A program made the translations under genes and the position numbers. From Gammaproteobacteria bacterium (GTDB lineage Bacteria > Pseudomonadota > Gammaproteobacteria > Arenicellales > Poriferihabitantaceae), in contig JAUILZ010000001.1 of the NCBI GenBank assembly GCA_030432755.1, positions 1 through 64,000 of the forward strand: a stretch of DNA of 64,000 nt. The letters run 5' to 3'. Position 1 is the first letter of the stretch. Every line of letters starts with the position of its first letter. The notes beneath the pieces are model-generated. The model saw only the letters and a list, made by a program, of their open reading frames with translations, searched no databases and was not told where the DNA came from. Below are positions 20,401-27,982 of this stretch, one piece after another.

Positions 20401-23106
20401 GTTTTCAGCGGTCTCCGAAGCTTCGGAGCCGTCTTCCGTGGTGTCGCCGCCGGGAGCGGGTTGATAGTCGCCGCCCCCCGGTTCGGAGGAATCCGGGTCC
20501 AGCAGCGCCGCCTCCATGCTGACCTCGTTGCCCACCGTGTCCCCGAGGTCCACGCTGGCGTCCCCGATGGACGGGTTGAGGTATTCCTCGTCGACGATGG
20601 CCTGGAAGGTGATGGTGCCCACGGTGCCGGCGCCGGTGCGGCCGCCGATGTACGTGTCCTCGTCGGTGCCGGTGTCGCCGTCGAACAGGTCGCCGGCCAG
20701 CTGCAGACCGAGCAGTTCGGAGACGTTTAGCGTGATCGCGGTGGTGCCGGTGGTGACCGTATCGCGGACGACGGAGAACGCAGTGCCCGTGCCGCCAACC
20801 AGGGTGCCGTTGTCCCAGTTGCCGTTGATGGTGGAACCGTTCTGGAACAGTTCGATGGTCGGGTTGAACGTATCGTCGTAGGTCTGGCCGTCGCCGAGGA
20901 TGTCGTTGACCACCACGCTGTCGAGAGCGAAGTAGTCCGAGATCTCGAACTCGATGGTGTAGGTGATGGTGTCGCTCGGTGACAGGCCATTGCCGCCGAC
21001 ATCGTCGGTGATTGCCGAGGTCTTGATCACCGTGAGCGCATTCAGCTCGTGTGTATAGTCCGTGGTGTCGGATACGTCCTGCGTACCATCGATCGGGTGG
21101 TCGTAATCCGCGTCCACCGTGGCCGTATTGGTGGCGGAGGAATCCTGGCCATAGTTACCGAGGACGTCTGTACCGTTGGCATCCAGTTCTCCGTAGAAGG
21201 CGGAATAGGTGATCGTCAGTTCCACCACGTCGTCGGTGGTATTTCCGACGGCATTGGCGATGGGCAGGATGAAGTCGTTGTCCGGCGTCAGGTTGGGCTG
21301 AAATGGAATGGGCGCGTCATAGCCTGCGGCCGCCAGCACGGATGCGGTGACATCCACGCCGTTGAGCATTACCACCAGGTCGTCGCGATATTGCGCACTA
21401 TCCGGCAGCAGGTCGGTGACGACCATGGTGTCCAGTTCCTGGTCCGGGGCGATATCCACGGTGATGGTGTATTCCACCGGGAAATTGGGACCTGTGGGCG
21501 TCTGGCTTTCCGGAGCGTTGGAGGTCTTCTCGATCTCGAACAGGATCGGGGTGATCGAGGCTTCCGCTTCGGTGCCCTGGACGGGCGGGTCGTTGTTGGG
21601 GTTGTCGGTGGCGTCCTCGCCGAAGCGGAAGCCGCCACGGGCGCTCACGGTGAGGGGCACGCCGACCACCGCACCGCCCTCGGCGGGAGCCTCGTCCAGT
21701 TCCACGGTGAAGCTGATGTCGACCGCCGGCTGGTCGGGAACAAAGCTGCCGAAGGGCAGCTCGATGATGTACCACTTGTCGCCGTCGTTGACCCCGGAAT
21801 CCATGAGCAGCGCCTGGCCGGTGCTGTTGGTCTGGTCGAAGGGATGTTTGCCGCTGACCGGGTCGATGCTCAGTCCGCCCGACGTTACCCATACGCTTTG
21901 CGTGGCATCCCAGGTGAGCACGCCAACGTTGGCGCCGGCGATATCCGGGCCGTCGACCACGGTGAGCCCCACCGGGATGTAGACATCGACGAAGGGTCCG
22001 TAGCCGGGATCCGTGGCGGAAGTGTTTTCAAAGGTGACCGTAAACGTCGCGGTCTCCTCGATCATCTCCTCCGCCGGCATGTCGATGGTCACCGTGGGAA
22101 CGGGCGCCAGCAGGCCCGACCAGGACGGCGTGCCGCTCGCGCTCACCAGCGGATCGGCGGAGATATCGCCGAGCACGACCTCGAGGTCCCAGTCGCCGCC
22201 GTGCTCGGCGGAGCCGGTGGCGTCGCTGGACAGGGCGACATCGGCGCCGGTGGCGTCGGCGATGCGCTGGCCGAAGAATTCGCCCGTTTCCGTGCCGGCG
22301 ACGTCGCAGCCGTAGATGAGAATATCGGCTTCCTCGCTCAGGGCGTCGCGCCACCTTTCGAGGCGCGGGAGGAAATCATCGAGGTTGCCGGCGTTGACGA
22401 CGTCGCTGCCGAGGGCAACCTGGCCGTCCTTGCCGTGGGAGAAAATATGCAGTTCGTCGACGCTCTCCATTTCCGACAGCGCCTGGCCGATGCGGTCGAT
22501 GCCGGAGCTGTCGTTGTCGAGGACGACGAGTCGATATGACGGTTCAGGCTGCTCGTCCTCGTTTCCGTTTTCGGATTCCTCTTCGCCCATGCCGATATCC
22601 GCCAGCAGGGACTCGTAGTCCTGGATGCGGGAGTCCACCACCACGAGGCGTTGGGGCGTGTTTTGCTGGGCGGCGGTTTCGGCGGGGTCGTCTGCCGCTG
22701 CGCCGTCTTCTACTCCGACCGCGGAATCGGCTTCATCGTCCGTGTCGAGAGGATCAGACGGCTCCAGATCAGCTTCGGATAGTGCAGCCGACGTATCGAG
22801 GGGATCCTCTTCCCCGTCCCCCACTTCCGAATACTCATCAGCGCTGTCTGCATCTGTTTGCGCGGTATCGGCACCTGCCGCCAGCGGGTCCTCGGCTTCC
22901 CCAAGCGTGTCGAGGGCGGAATCGTCCTTCGCAAGGGCGACGACTACGGGTTCCTCGACGGGTTCCTCCCCCGCGCCCTGGACGTCGCCGTCCGGCGCCA
23001 TGGTGGCGTCCCACAGGATGCGCTCCTCCAGGCACTGGAGCAGGAGCGGCCTGCGCTTGATCGCTCGCGGCCGGCGAGGTGACAGTCTGGCTACCAGGTT
23101 GCGCAT
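11476..23106 (-). CDS. giant LEPR-XLL / DUF4347 / DUF11-repeat surface protein
   Basis: A 3,876-residue, strongly acidic protein. The basic N-terminus carries LEERILWDA (residues 26-34), a variant of the LEPR-XLL motif found at the start of giant repetitive proteins; there is no ordinary Sec signal. After an Asp/Glu-rich linker comes DUF4347 at about 150-320 (LVVVDSRIQDYESLL, HIFSHG, LIYGCDVA, GGDWDLEV). From about 520 to 3,600 I count about 17 DUF11-like beta-sandwich units; from the fourth they alternate between a type starting TPSxxKxL..IGExVTY and one starting EPxLxVxK..DAGDxVTYT. A Pro-rich linker and an Ig-like domain close the protein; no RTX repeats, LPXTG or autotransporter barrel are seen. 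It heads the export operon. Likely a secreted or cell-surface adhesin, matrix or S-layer-like protein; the function is inferred. Confidence 0.93.
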   Translation of the reverse strand: MRNLVARLSPRRPRAIKRRPLLLQCLEERILWDATMAPDGDVQGAGEEPVEEPVVVALAKDDSALDTLGEAEDPLAAGADTAQTDADSADEYSEVGDGEEDPLDTSAALSEADLEPSDPLDTDDEADSAVGVEDGAAADDPAETAAQQNTPQRLVVVDSRIQDYESLLADIGMGEEESENGNEDEQPEPSYRLVVLDNDSSGIDRIGQALSEMESVDELHIFSHGKDGQVALGSDVVNAGNLDDFLPRLERWRDALSEEADILIYGCDVAGTETGEFFGQRIADATGADVALSSDATGSAEHGGDWDLEVVLGDISADPLVSASGTPSWSGLLAPVPTVTIDMPAEEMIEETATFTVTFENTSATDPGYGPFVDVYIPVGLTVVDGPDIAGANVGVLTWDATQSVWVTSGGLSIDPVSGKHPFDQTNSTGQALLMDSGVNDGDKWYIIELPFGSFVPDQPAVDISFTVELDEAPAEGGAVVGVPLTVSARGGFRFGEDATDNPNNDPPVQGTEAEASITPILFEIEKTSNAPESQTPTGPNFPVEYTITVDIAPDQELDTMVVTDLLPDSAQYRDDLVVMLNGVDVTASVLAAAGYDAPIPFQPNLTPDNDFILPIANAVGNTTDDVVELTITYSAFYGELDANGTDVLGNYGQDSSATNTATVDADYDHPIDGTQDVSDTTDYTHELNALTVIKTSAITDDVGGNGLSPSDTITYTIEFEISDYFALDSVVVNDILGDGQTYDDTFNPTIELFQNGSTINGNWDNGTLVGGTGTAFSVVRDTVTTGTTAITLNVSELLGLQLAGDLFDGDTGTDEDTYIGGRTGAGTVGTITFQAIVDEEYLNPSIGDASVDLGDTVGNEVSMEAALLDPDSSEPGGGDYQPAPGGDTTEDGSEASETAENLDSAKGIAYINGEAYTGQEISPGDVLVYQLTLTLPRADTEDLVITDYLPLPLFDADSITPTFQNGPGDAVDPMTDLIIGGLLFYGPGHTLQDAAPFVGPDPHDPDVTIDGDTNSIAFDFGSFDSTYADPVTIDILITVEVENEPFADALFITNQAQWQDANSQGETFSDDDTVQIQVAEPDLVNSIFKGVIAVDDTNNNGVFDPDPSENLADLEVNAPGSAESLAFVGDGIVTAAEYLANPMDSNLTGVDGGDIVTFAIAVANTGAGNAWGIRVEDNIPDGFVLPTDISELNLKLYSGAGNRVTDSPDFYTAELAGSNLIIQSNLVPLDGDRLGEEDDGTPGNDIVIITYDLVVANTAESGSTHINTAAITYYTGQFVDIGDPDANFVDPNDPPSDDASVEILTPSVTKNLVGTSIDEGPNEANEAVIGELVTYEIVLTVPESTSVDMMVEDLLDQGLALVQIDNITSSSGDLDIENFTALTGLFPIDDPADGPVTSGLVTYTPNTGGQDTLTIDLGTVTNNNTDNATPENITITYTAVVLNVPGNQTGTGLNNDASAEWLLEGEVQQTDPASAPNVLVIEPVLEVDKRVSLFDPTTTTDEPSESVIADAGDTVYFSITLRHDSTSQTDAYSVSFTDLLQVGLDVSTATIHAVEDSDGALTTADFLLSPVGLITFNPGGPNVNADGTIDVMAYGPPGREITVVVEVDIIDTIIVGSEIPNGAIAQWSSLPRDTASNSDLSAFVDDADMERDGSEIDSPSGGTVNDYHHNDGAFVTIDANLVDKYIVNSEIFGDEAGEATGDGQGQPPNDSDGINRGREAVIGEYLIYEIVVTFADGVSPDSVLHDTLDPGLVLVSIDSIDTSLDLNVENFAALSSSLPIDDPADSPLVSYTHNAGAGSDQFSIELGDVETPFTGNLLPNTLTVRYTVMVTDVPASTGNGAGTAGTQLNNSATLTWEDPVDGTQTTDPDVADTVEVLEPDLDVVKEVEVDGPGDAGDVVTYTFTISHAPTSEADAYEVTIDDTFDTQLVEPFTLVSAEISGGVDVSGMLSLAGGVLTTTGKIDLLQDEELTIVVTGVLADTVNPGDIIGNEVDIGWTSIDNAINGDAPRVDYSGFVPGAGEDQEREYTDSALAEDIVVPDPAITKTLVGSDVTDPTNTATDATIGEIVTYEVQVSLPEGVVNDATIVDLLDPGLEFLDIVTVHTSTLADITTDLAGGLGAVTGVTTGDATTGQTVTFDLGNLVIAGDNGPFPSQPAQGLDAIIIRYRAVVVDETLNTAGNTVANSATFEYSNDAGDQSLDPVSAEDVTLVEPDLEVIKTVGGLADGVALEDVDAGDEVTYAITIQHSGGSTATAYDVTLADMLPAEIDFSGVDFNFGNNVVVADNGGAPLGTIDFAIVGGVLQFAVGGNTASDSIDMDIGRVITVELTGALLDAPTDAGETITNLASVDWSSLPEGHENDGQPDERGDPSDADDVYHDDDDALIIVATPSFDKALTDATDTDYTIGETVEYDLVVTVPEGTTNNVVLSDDVPDGMAFLGATLVTLAADSDYLATDFNGTVEQLVPTTTGQDGADVTLDLGDIVATGSTGTADNQFVIRVELLVLDVPGNVGITGSQTELENTAGMAYDVPDGAGGFGTIDETTDPELGDDPATDTTVEVVEPILEIVKVVNELPDGTALEDATAGDEIRYTLTISHTGESTTDAYDVVVTDPIPEEIDATLVTAMIGATDVSGSFSIAGDELTTTGPVTLELGQTLVITVTGTLLDAPTAAGEEIPNTASLAWSTLDGENITDLSPDITGDTDSERGDDADHGNEIYVDEDDALITIATPSFDKRLTDETDTDYTIGEVVSYDLVVTAPEGTTNNVVLTDDVPDGMAFLGANLVTLAADSDYLAADFNGSVEQLVPATGGQDGEDVTFDLGDVVTAGDNDDTNNVFVIRVELLVLDVPGNVGITGSQTELENTAGMAYDVPDGTGGFETIDETTDPELGDDPATDTTVAVVEPILEVIKDVDIAGNNYGAPGDAMTYTITVSHVEPDSTTDAEDVSITDTLPDEFIPTDFTAMLGAADVSGNFDLTGQEFTTLTPVDIAEGEVLTIVFMGSIDAALDAATVVNNTADIEWSTVDEAAEVDSPFIDQGDDGDDSDREYTDTDDAEFSTVDFEKEITGTSLDDTTSAEYDPANPDLAIGEIITYRLTATLPNGADVPVIISDTMPDNLEVISATVISIGGDISGSTIPVGGMGTFGGNSVSFDFGTVTVLDDDVADEDDNRIVVEIMAAVLNDGANAAGQVKTNEAVFDFGGATTLTDAEDADIVEPTAAITKTFYNLTNSFEVELTDAGNVVTVRLEVSNGGDATLYDVAVEDVLDTTFFDPATATAVGPLNGFDFSVTGNTVLFENGTLEAGQTLTLAFQVTVIQAVTPGQTVDNTATIRGDSLPGGHPNDDDPAYDREYTNDASDDLRVPGIGIQKAFLVSDNEDTPDEPGDGTPDLNIGEIATYSLRVRLPEGTVPSLEVVDLLPEGMLYIDGTARLVFDPPVFEVPPPFFINTDPFSGTITDTGGNPLADGDFIPDVNGAAGDGNDIAINFGEIIANGSTLGLQFFFIELQAVVLDVDTNQSGTELTNTASADVDPTDLEPASTSNPVTIEVIDPDLDISKTFYNASGTQEVEVVPGGTTVMVELVLRNTGDGPAYDMVVEDPLDPTKFAIGTVAPVSTASGFSFALVGNTVRYSGDGPLMPGESARFRYTVQVVEGFVSVVNTANVAAGDTVPGESEFERDHDGAMASDNLLEFIEPVPPDPPTPPGPGPDPGPDPFPDNYRYDVFDLQREEIYFEQPEAPQMPYMASGQTNAGATVRIQVFGEGGELIGDHIVVADAAGNWMLSLPSTIPGDTPYRAHVTVTPNMQQAEAPAIGMARTFYTPVLNGEDYVSSWLTVEEAAQTTSERLAWDIDHLEHPIAVISRAGSGPHPFTAVTTIQSL
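14391..14900 (-). repeat. recently duplicated module inside the giant gene, copy 2
   Basis: This block is nearly identical in DNA to 15414-15923, offset by exactly 1,023 bases (341 codons), so the reading frame is kept. The encoded segments share runs such as DVPDGMAFLGA and GITGSQTELENTAGMAYDVP, with a variable patch near 14610-14690. It marks recent growth of the repeat region by in-frame duplication. Confidence 0.8.
15414..15923 (-). repeat. recently duplicated module inside the giant gene, copy 1
   Basis: Partner of the block at 14391-14900, 1,023 bases away. Surrounding DUF11-like units are recognisably related in protein but much more diverged in DNA, so these two are the youngest pair. 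Confidence 0.8.
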
Positions 23107-23295
23107 GCGGGCGGACCTTACATTGGTGGTACCACGGTGTAAGCGGTTTGTTTCTTATTCCGACCGGCCGCTGTTCGTGCCCGGGCGGATTACTAGGATA
23201 CCTTCACTTATGCGATGTATCAACAAGGTACGGCTAACTGATGCAGCGCGATATAAGCATTTCGTGCCAGGAAGGTATCCCGATATCAGATGTTT
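23107..23295 (-). promoter_or_regulatory. upstream region of the giant-protein operon
   Basis: This is the only sizeable gap before the six-gene unit and should hold its promoter. AAGG lies about 13 bases before the ATG at 23106. There is a perfect 10-bp palindrome GTGGTACCAC at 23126-23135, and a 9-bp inverted repeat, GGATACCTT at 23196-23204 and AAGGTATCC at 23272-23280. The region is more AT-rich than its surroundings. I cannot name a binding protein and no clear -35/-10 pair stands out. Confidence 0.4.
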
Positions 23296-23703
23296 TCAAC
23301 GTGCTGACGATTGCATCCGCCAGGCGCCAACCGCCACCAGCGCCCAGCCAGCGATAAAAGCGATACCACCCATTGGGGTGATTGCGCCAATCCAGCGAAT
23401 CCCGCTGAGCGCCAGCAGGTAGAGGCTACCGGAAAAGAGAACGATCCCGGCCAGCAGGCACCATCCCGCCGCGCGCAACCAGCGGGAGTCGAGGATGAAC
23501 GACAGGATTGCGACCAGGATGATGCCGAGAGCATGTGTCATCTGGTAGTGGACGCCGGTTTCGAAGGCGTTCAGCAGGCCGGGGTCAAGCGTCTGTCTAA
23601 GGCCGTGTGCTGCGAAGGCGCCGAGGAGCACCGCCAGCAATGCGGTAATGGCGCCAGTGCAAACAAGGAATCTGAAGCTGCGAGAATAGGTGGCTGGTTT
23701 CAT
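23296..23703 (-). CDS. DUF423 family membrane protein
   Basis: A 135-residue protein with four hydrophobic segments. The first contains the family hallmark GAFAAHGL (about residues 27-34), followed by FETGVHYQMTHALG and later FSGSLYLLALSG and ITPMGGIAFIAGW. This is the pattern of the small inner-membrane DUF423 family (E. coli YgdD). The molecular function of the family is not established. It lies between the giant-protein promoter and the divergently read glpQ gene and does not look related to either. Confidence 0.93.
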   Translation of the reverse strand: MKPATYSRSFRFLVCTGAITALLAVLLGAFAAHGLRQTLDPGLLNAFETGVHYQMTHALGIILVAILSFILDSRWLRAAGWCLLAGIVLFSGSLYLLALSGIRWIGAITPMGGIAFIAGWALVAVGAWRMQSSAR

Positions 23704-23832
23704 ATTTGTGAGCGAGTATGAGGTTGCGGCGTGCTCTCGTTGATCACAGGCTGCACCGGTAACCAGCGTGTAGGCCGCTCGTCTGGATGGGCTCCGGTTA
23801 CACTGCGTTTCAGTTCACACGGCGGAAAACTG

Positions 23833-24885
23833 ATGAAGGATAGCGGAACCTGGTCTCGGCGGGGATTTCTCCAGGCCCTGGCAACTTTTGCGACGGTTAT
23901 GCTTCCGGCTGGTGGCGCGGCCCGCGCCTCACCCACGGGAAAACTGGTGATCGCCCATCGCGGCGCGAGTGGCTACCTGCCGGAACACACGCTCGCAGCC
24001 AAGGCCATGGCCCATGCCATGGGCGCGGATTTCCTCGAACAGGACGTGGTGCTAAGCCGCGATGAAGTCGCCGTTGTCCTTCACGATATCACCCTGGAGG
24101 CCACCACAAACGTGGCGTCAGTTTTCCCGGGCCGGGCCCGGGACGATGGACGCTACTACGCAATCGACTTCGACTGGGCGGAGTTACGCCAGCTGTCGGT
24201 GAACGAGCGCGTGAACGCCGAGGGCGCGGCACGCTATCCGCTCCGGTTTCCCGCGGATGCCCCCCTGTTCCGGCTACATACCCTGGCGGAGGAACTGGCG
24301 CTGGTGCGGGGGCTGAACAGCTCCACCGGTCGCGTGGCGGGCATCTATCCGGAACTCAAGGCGCCGCGCTGGCACGCGGCCCAGGGCAAGGACGTGGGCG
24401 CGGTGGTGGGCCGCGTTCTCGCGGAGTCCGGTTACGGTGGCGGGGACGCGCCTGTGTTTGTGCAGAGCTTCGATGCGGCTGCGCTGAAGGCGTTTCCGGA
24501 GACCACCGGCCTCGATCTGCCGCTGGTGCAGCTCATCGGCGAGAACCGCTGGTGGCCGGAAGATCCCAATGACTTCGACGCCATGCGAACCCCCGCAGGC
24601 CTCGATGCTATCGCTGAATACGCCGCCGGTATCGGTCCCTGGTTCCAGCAACTCGTGAGTGGCCTCGAACCCGGCGGAAGCCCTGCGTCGACGGGTCTCG
24701 CGGGCGAGGCAAGAACGTGGGGGCTGGTGGTGCATCCCTACACCCTGCGCGCGGACCAGCTGCCGGAGGGCATTGCCAGTTTCGAGCAATTGCTGGAGTT
24801 GTTGCTGGTTGAAGAGGACGTGGACGGCGTGTTCACCGATCATCCCGACCGGGTGCGTGCTTGGCTGGACACGCTTTCAAATTGA
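23833..24885 (+). CDS. glpQ: Tat-exported glycerophosphodiester phosphodiesterase
   Basis: GlpQ hydrolyses glycerophosphodiesters (deacylated phospholipid head groups) to glycerol-3-phosphate and an alcohol. The catalytic core is visible: AHRGASGYLPEHTL (general acid-base His and metal-binding Glu), then EQDVVLSRDEVAVVLHD (metal-binding Glu and second His), and a C-terminal VFTDHPDRV. The N-terminus from the ATG at 23833 has a twin-arginine signal (SRRGFLQALATFATVML, then AGGAARAS), so it is exported folded; longer in-frame starts would bury that signal. Length is 350 residues, usual for periplasmic GlpQ. It converges on the ugp operon, whose importer would take up the glycerol-3-phosphate it releases. 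Confidence 0.95.
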   Translation: MKDSGTWSRRGFLQALATFATVMLPAGGAARASPTGKLVIAHRGASGYLPEHTLAAKAMAHAMGADFLEQDVVLSRDEVAVVLHDITLEATTNVASVFPGRARDDGRYYAIDFDWAELRQLSVNERVNAEGAARYPLRFPADAPLFRLHTLAEELALVRGLNSSTGRVAGIYPELKAPRWHAAQGKDVGAVVGRVLAESGYGGGDAPVFVQSFDAAALKAFPETTGLDLPLVQLIGENRWWPEDPNDFDAMRTPAGLDAIAEYAAGIGPWFQQLVSGLEPGGSPASTGLAGEARTWGLVVHPYTLRADQLPEGIASFEQLLELLLVEEDVDGVFTDHPDRVRAWLDTLSN

Positions 24886-24910
24886 CGGTGGCCCGGGGTT
24901 TATCGTGACG

Positions 24911-24989
24911 AAACGCTAGCGAAAGCTGGCGTCCATGTTAAGGGCGTGCACTACGGTTCGCATGGATCCCAGCTTTCGCTGGGATTTCA
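24911..24989. repeat. REPIN-like inverted repeat element, copy B
   Basis: Left arm GCTAGCGAAAGCTGGCGTCC then ATGTT; right arm CATGGATCCCAGC then TTTCGCTGGG. It directly precedes copy C, giving a tandem pair between the convergent glpQ and ugpC genes, where it could also end transcription from both sides. Confidence 0.85.
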
Positions 24990-25020
24990 ACACGATATGG
25001 CTCCCGCAGGGTTAGCGCCC

Positions 25021-25104
25021 GAAACGCCAGCGAAGGCTGGCGTCCATGTTGAAAGCGTGCCCTATAGATTGACATGGATCCCTGCTTTCGCAGGAATTTC
25101 GAGA
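25021..25104. repeat. REPIN-like inverted repeat element, copy C
   Basis: Left arm GCCAGCGAAGGCTGGCGTCC then ATGTT; right arm GACATGGATCCCTGC then TTTCGCAGG, in which both stem sides changed together (CCTGC/GCAGG), keeping the hairpin. It ends 6 bases from the ugpC stop codon. Confidence 0.85.
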
Positions 25105-25109
25105 AGCTC

Positions 25110-26159
<1,050 letters not shown>

Positions 26160-26162
26160 GAT

Positions 26163-27011
26163 TTACTTCTCGGTTTCGGTAAGCCCGCGCACGAACAGCT
26201 TCTGCATGGTGATGACCACGATCACCGGCGGGATCATGGCGAGCAGGGTGGTCATCATGATGAGGTGCCATTCCGGCGATTCCTCCACCGCTTCCAGCAT
26301 CTGCTTGATACCCATGACGATGGTGTACATGCTCTTCTCGGTGGTGATGAGCAGCGGCCAGAGGTACTGGTTCCAGCCGTAGATGAACAGGATCACGAAC
26401 AGCGCGGCGATGTTGGTGCGCGACAGCGGCAGCAGGATGTCGAAGAAGAAACGGAACGGCCCGGCGCCGTCGATGCGCGCGGCCTCGAGCATCTCGTCGG
26501 GCACGGTGAGGAACACCTGGCGGAACATGAATGTGGCGGTGGCGGAGGCGATCAGCGGAATGCTGAGACCCCAGTAGCTGTTCAGCATGCCGAAGTTGGC
26601 CACCACCTCGAAGGTCGGCAGGATGCGCACCTCCACCGGCAGCATCAGGGTGATGAAGATCATCCAGAAGAATCCCATGCGGAACGGGAAACGGAAGTAG
26701 ACGATGGCGAAGGCCGACAGCAGCGAGATGATGATTTTTCCCACCGCGATCATCATCGCCATGATGAGGCTGTTGGTGAGCATGGTGCCGATGGACTGCT
26801 CGCGCGCGTTGCCGACGCCCTGGGTGAAGGCGAGCTGCAGGTTATGGAAAAAGAGGTCACCCGGCCACAGCGGCAGGGGCACCTGGGTGAGGCGGAGCGC
26901 GTCGTGACTGGCGGCGACGATGGTGACCCAGATCGGGAAGGCGATCACCAGGATGCCCAGCCAGAGCACCGCATGGGAGAGGAATGTCGATACCGGGCGA
27001 TTCTCGACCAT
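26163..27011 (-). CDS. ugpE: ABC transporter permease, sn-glycerol-3-phosphate type
   Basis: A 282-residue inner membrane permease with six predicted helices. The EAA motif, which docks on the ATPase, reads MLEAARIDGAGPFRFFFDILLP. The true start is the ATG at 27011, which shares one base with the ugpA stop (TGATG); the same frame is open further upstream but that part only shadows ugpA. The C-terminus (MQKLFVRGLTETEK) has the form typical of the MalG/UgpE group (QRYFVRGLTxGAVKG-like). It pairs with UgpA to form the transport channel. Confidence 0.93.
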   Translation of the reverse strand: MVENRPVSTFLSHAVLWLGILVIAFPIWVTIVAASHDALRLTQVPLPLWPGDLFFHNLQLAFTQGVGNAREQSIGTMLTNSLIMAMMIAVGKIIISLLSAFAIVYFRFPFRMGFFWMIFITLMLPVEVRILPTFEVVANFGMLNSYWGLSIPLIASATATFMFRQVFLTVPDEMLEAARIDGAGPFRFFFDILLPLSRTNIAALFVILFIYGWNQYLWPLLITTEKSMYTIVMGIKQMLEAVEESPEWHLIMMTTLLAMIPPVIVVITMQKLFVRGLTETEK

Positions 27012-27892
27012 CAGTACGCCACCCGCCGCTCGATGTAACGGAACTGGATCACCGTGAGCGCGATCACGATGGCCATCAGGATCACCGACTGCGCCGCGGA
27101 GCCGCCGAGATCGAGACCGATGAAGCCGTCGTTGTACACCTTGTAGACGAGGATCTCGGTGGCCTTGGCGGGGCCACCCTTGGTGATCGCATGGACGATG
27201 CCGAAGGTGTCGAAGAAGGCATACACCACGTTGATCACGAGGAGAAAGAAGGTGGTCGGCGACAGCAGCGGGAAGACGATGCTCCAGAAGCGTCGCACCG
27301 GTCCTGCGCCGTCGATGGCCGCGGCCTCCACGAGGGATTTCGGCACCGCCTGCAGGCCGGCGAGGAAGAACAGGAAGTTGTAGCTCACCTGCTTCCAGGC
27401 CGCGGCGAACACGATCAGCGCCATCGCGTCGCCGCCTTCGAGGCGGTGGTTCCACTCGTAGCCGAGCCCATCGAGCCAGTAGGCGACGATGCCGAGCGTC
27501 GGGTCGAACATGAACATCCACAGCGCCCCCGCCACCACCGGCGCCACCGCGTAGGGCCAGATCAGCAGCGTGCGGTAGGCGTCGCGGAAACGCACCACGT
27601 GATCCGCCTTGACCGCGAGGAACAGCGCCATGCCCATGGACAGGCCCGCCACGAGGAAGGAGAACAGGAAGGTGCGGCCGAAGGCGTCGAGATAGAGGTC
27701 GTCGCGAAACAGGGCGGTGAAGTTGTCGAACCAGACGAATTCGGACTTGAAGCCGAAGGCGTCCTCGACCAGGAAGGACTGGTACAGCGCCTGGCCCGCG
27801 GGCCAGAGAAAGAACACTACGGTGACGATGATCTGCGGCGCCACCAGCAGGTAGGGCAGGGGCGAGGGCCCGAAGTGGACGCGCTTCAGCAT
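27011..27892 (-). CDS. ugpA: ABC transporter permease, sn-glycerol-3-phosphate type
   Basis: A 293-residue permease with six membrane segments. It begins [20 protein letters not shown], typical of UgpA/MalF-group N-termini, and carries the EAA motif [22 protein letters not shown]. It is separated from ugpB by about 90 bases that hold strong hairpins, and it is coupled to ugpE by a one-base overlap. With UgpE and UgpC it forms the importer for glycerol-3-phosphate or related phosphodiesters delivered by the binding protein. Confidence 0.93.
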   Translation of the reverse strand: MLKRVHFGPSPLPYLLVAPQIIVTVVFFLWPAGQALYQSFLVEDAFGFKSEFVWFDNFTALFRDDLYLDAFGRTFLFSFLVAGLSMGMALFLAVKADHVVRFRDAYRTLLIWPYAVAPVVAGALWMFMFDPTLGIVAYWLDGLGYEWNHRLEGGDAMALIVFAAAWKQVSYNFLFFLAGLQAVPKSLVEAAAIDGAGPVRRFWSIVFPLLSPTTFFLLVINVVYAFFDTFGIVHAITKGGPAKATEILVYKVYNDGFIGLDLGGSAAQSVILMAIVIALTVIQFRYIERRVAY

Positions 27893-27916
27893 GTTCTGGT
27901 CAACCGTGGAACACGG

Positions 27917-27948
27917 AAAAGCCGCGCCGCGCCAGTGCGGGCGGCTTT
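27917..27948 (-). terminator. hairpin between ugpB and ugpA
   Basis: On the minus strand AAAGCCGC (27948-27941) pairs with GCGGCTTTT (27925-27917), ending in a short T-run, and a second GC-rich hairpin (about 27955-27975) lies just before it. Such a structure after a binding-protein gene usually stops part of the transcripts or protects the upstream mRNA, giving more binding protein than permease. This role is inferred. Confidence 0.6.
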
Positions 27949-27982
27949 ACCGATGGCGCGCCGGAATGGCGCGCGGTGCCCG

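Noticed and set aside
11446..22539. Very long open frames on the plus strand opposite the giant gene
   Set aside because: They are mirror images of the GC-biased codons of the giant gene, lack ribosome sites and conserved domains, and read as low-complexity Gly/Val/Asp/Arg mixtures.
11476..23106. Classical type I (RTX) adhesin
   Set aside because: No GGxGxDxUx repeats, no C-terminal RTX secretion region, and no ABC ATPase gene in the operon.
26163..27521. A 452-residue permease starting at 27521
   Set aside because: The first 170 residues are the shadow of ugpA; permease sequence begins at the ATG at 27011, which overlaps the ugpA stop.
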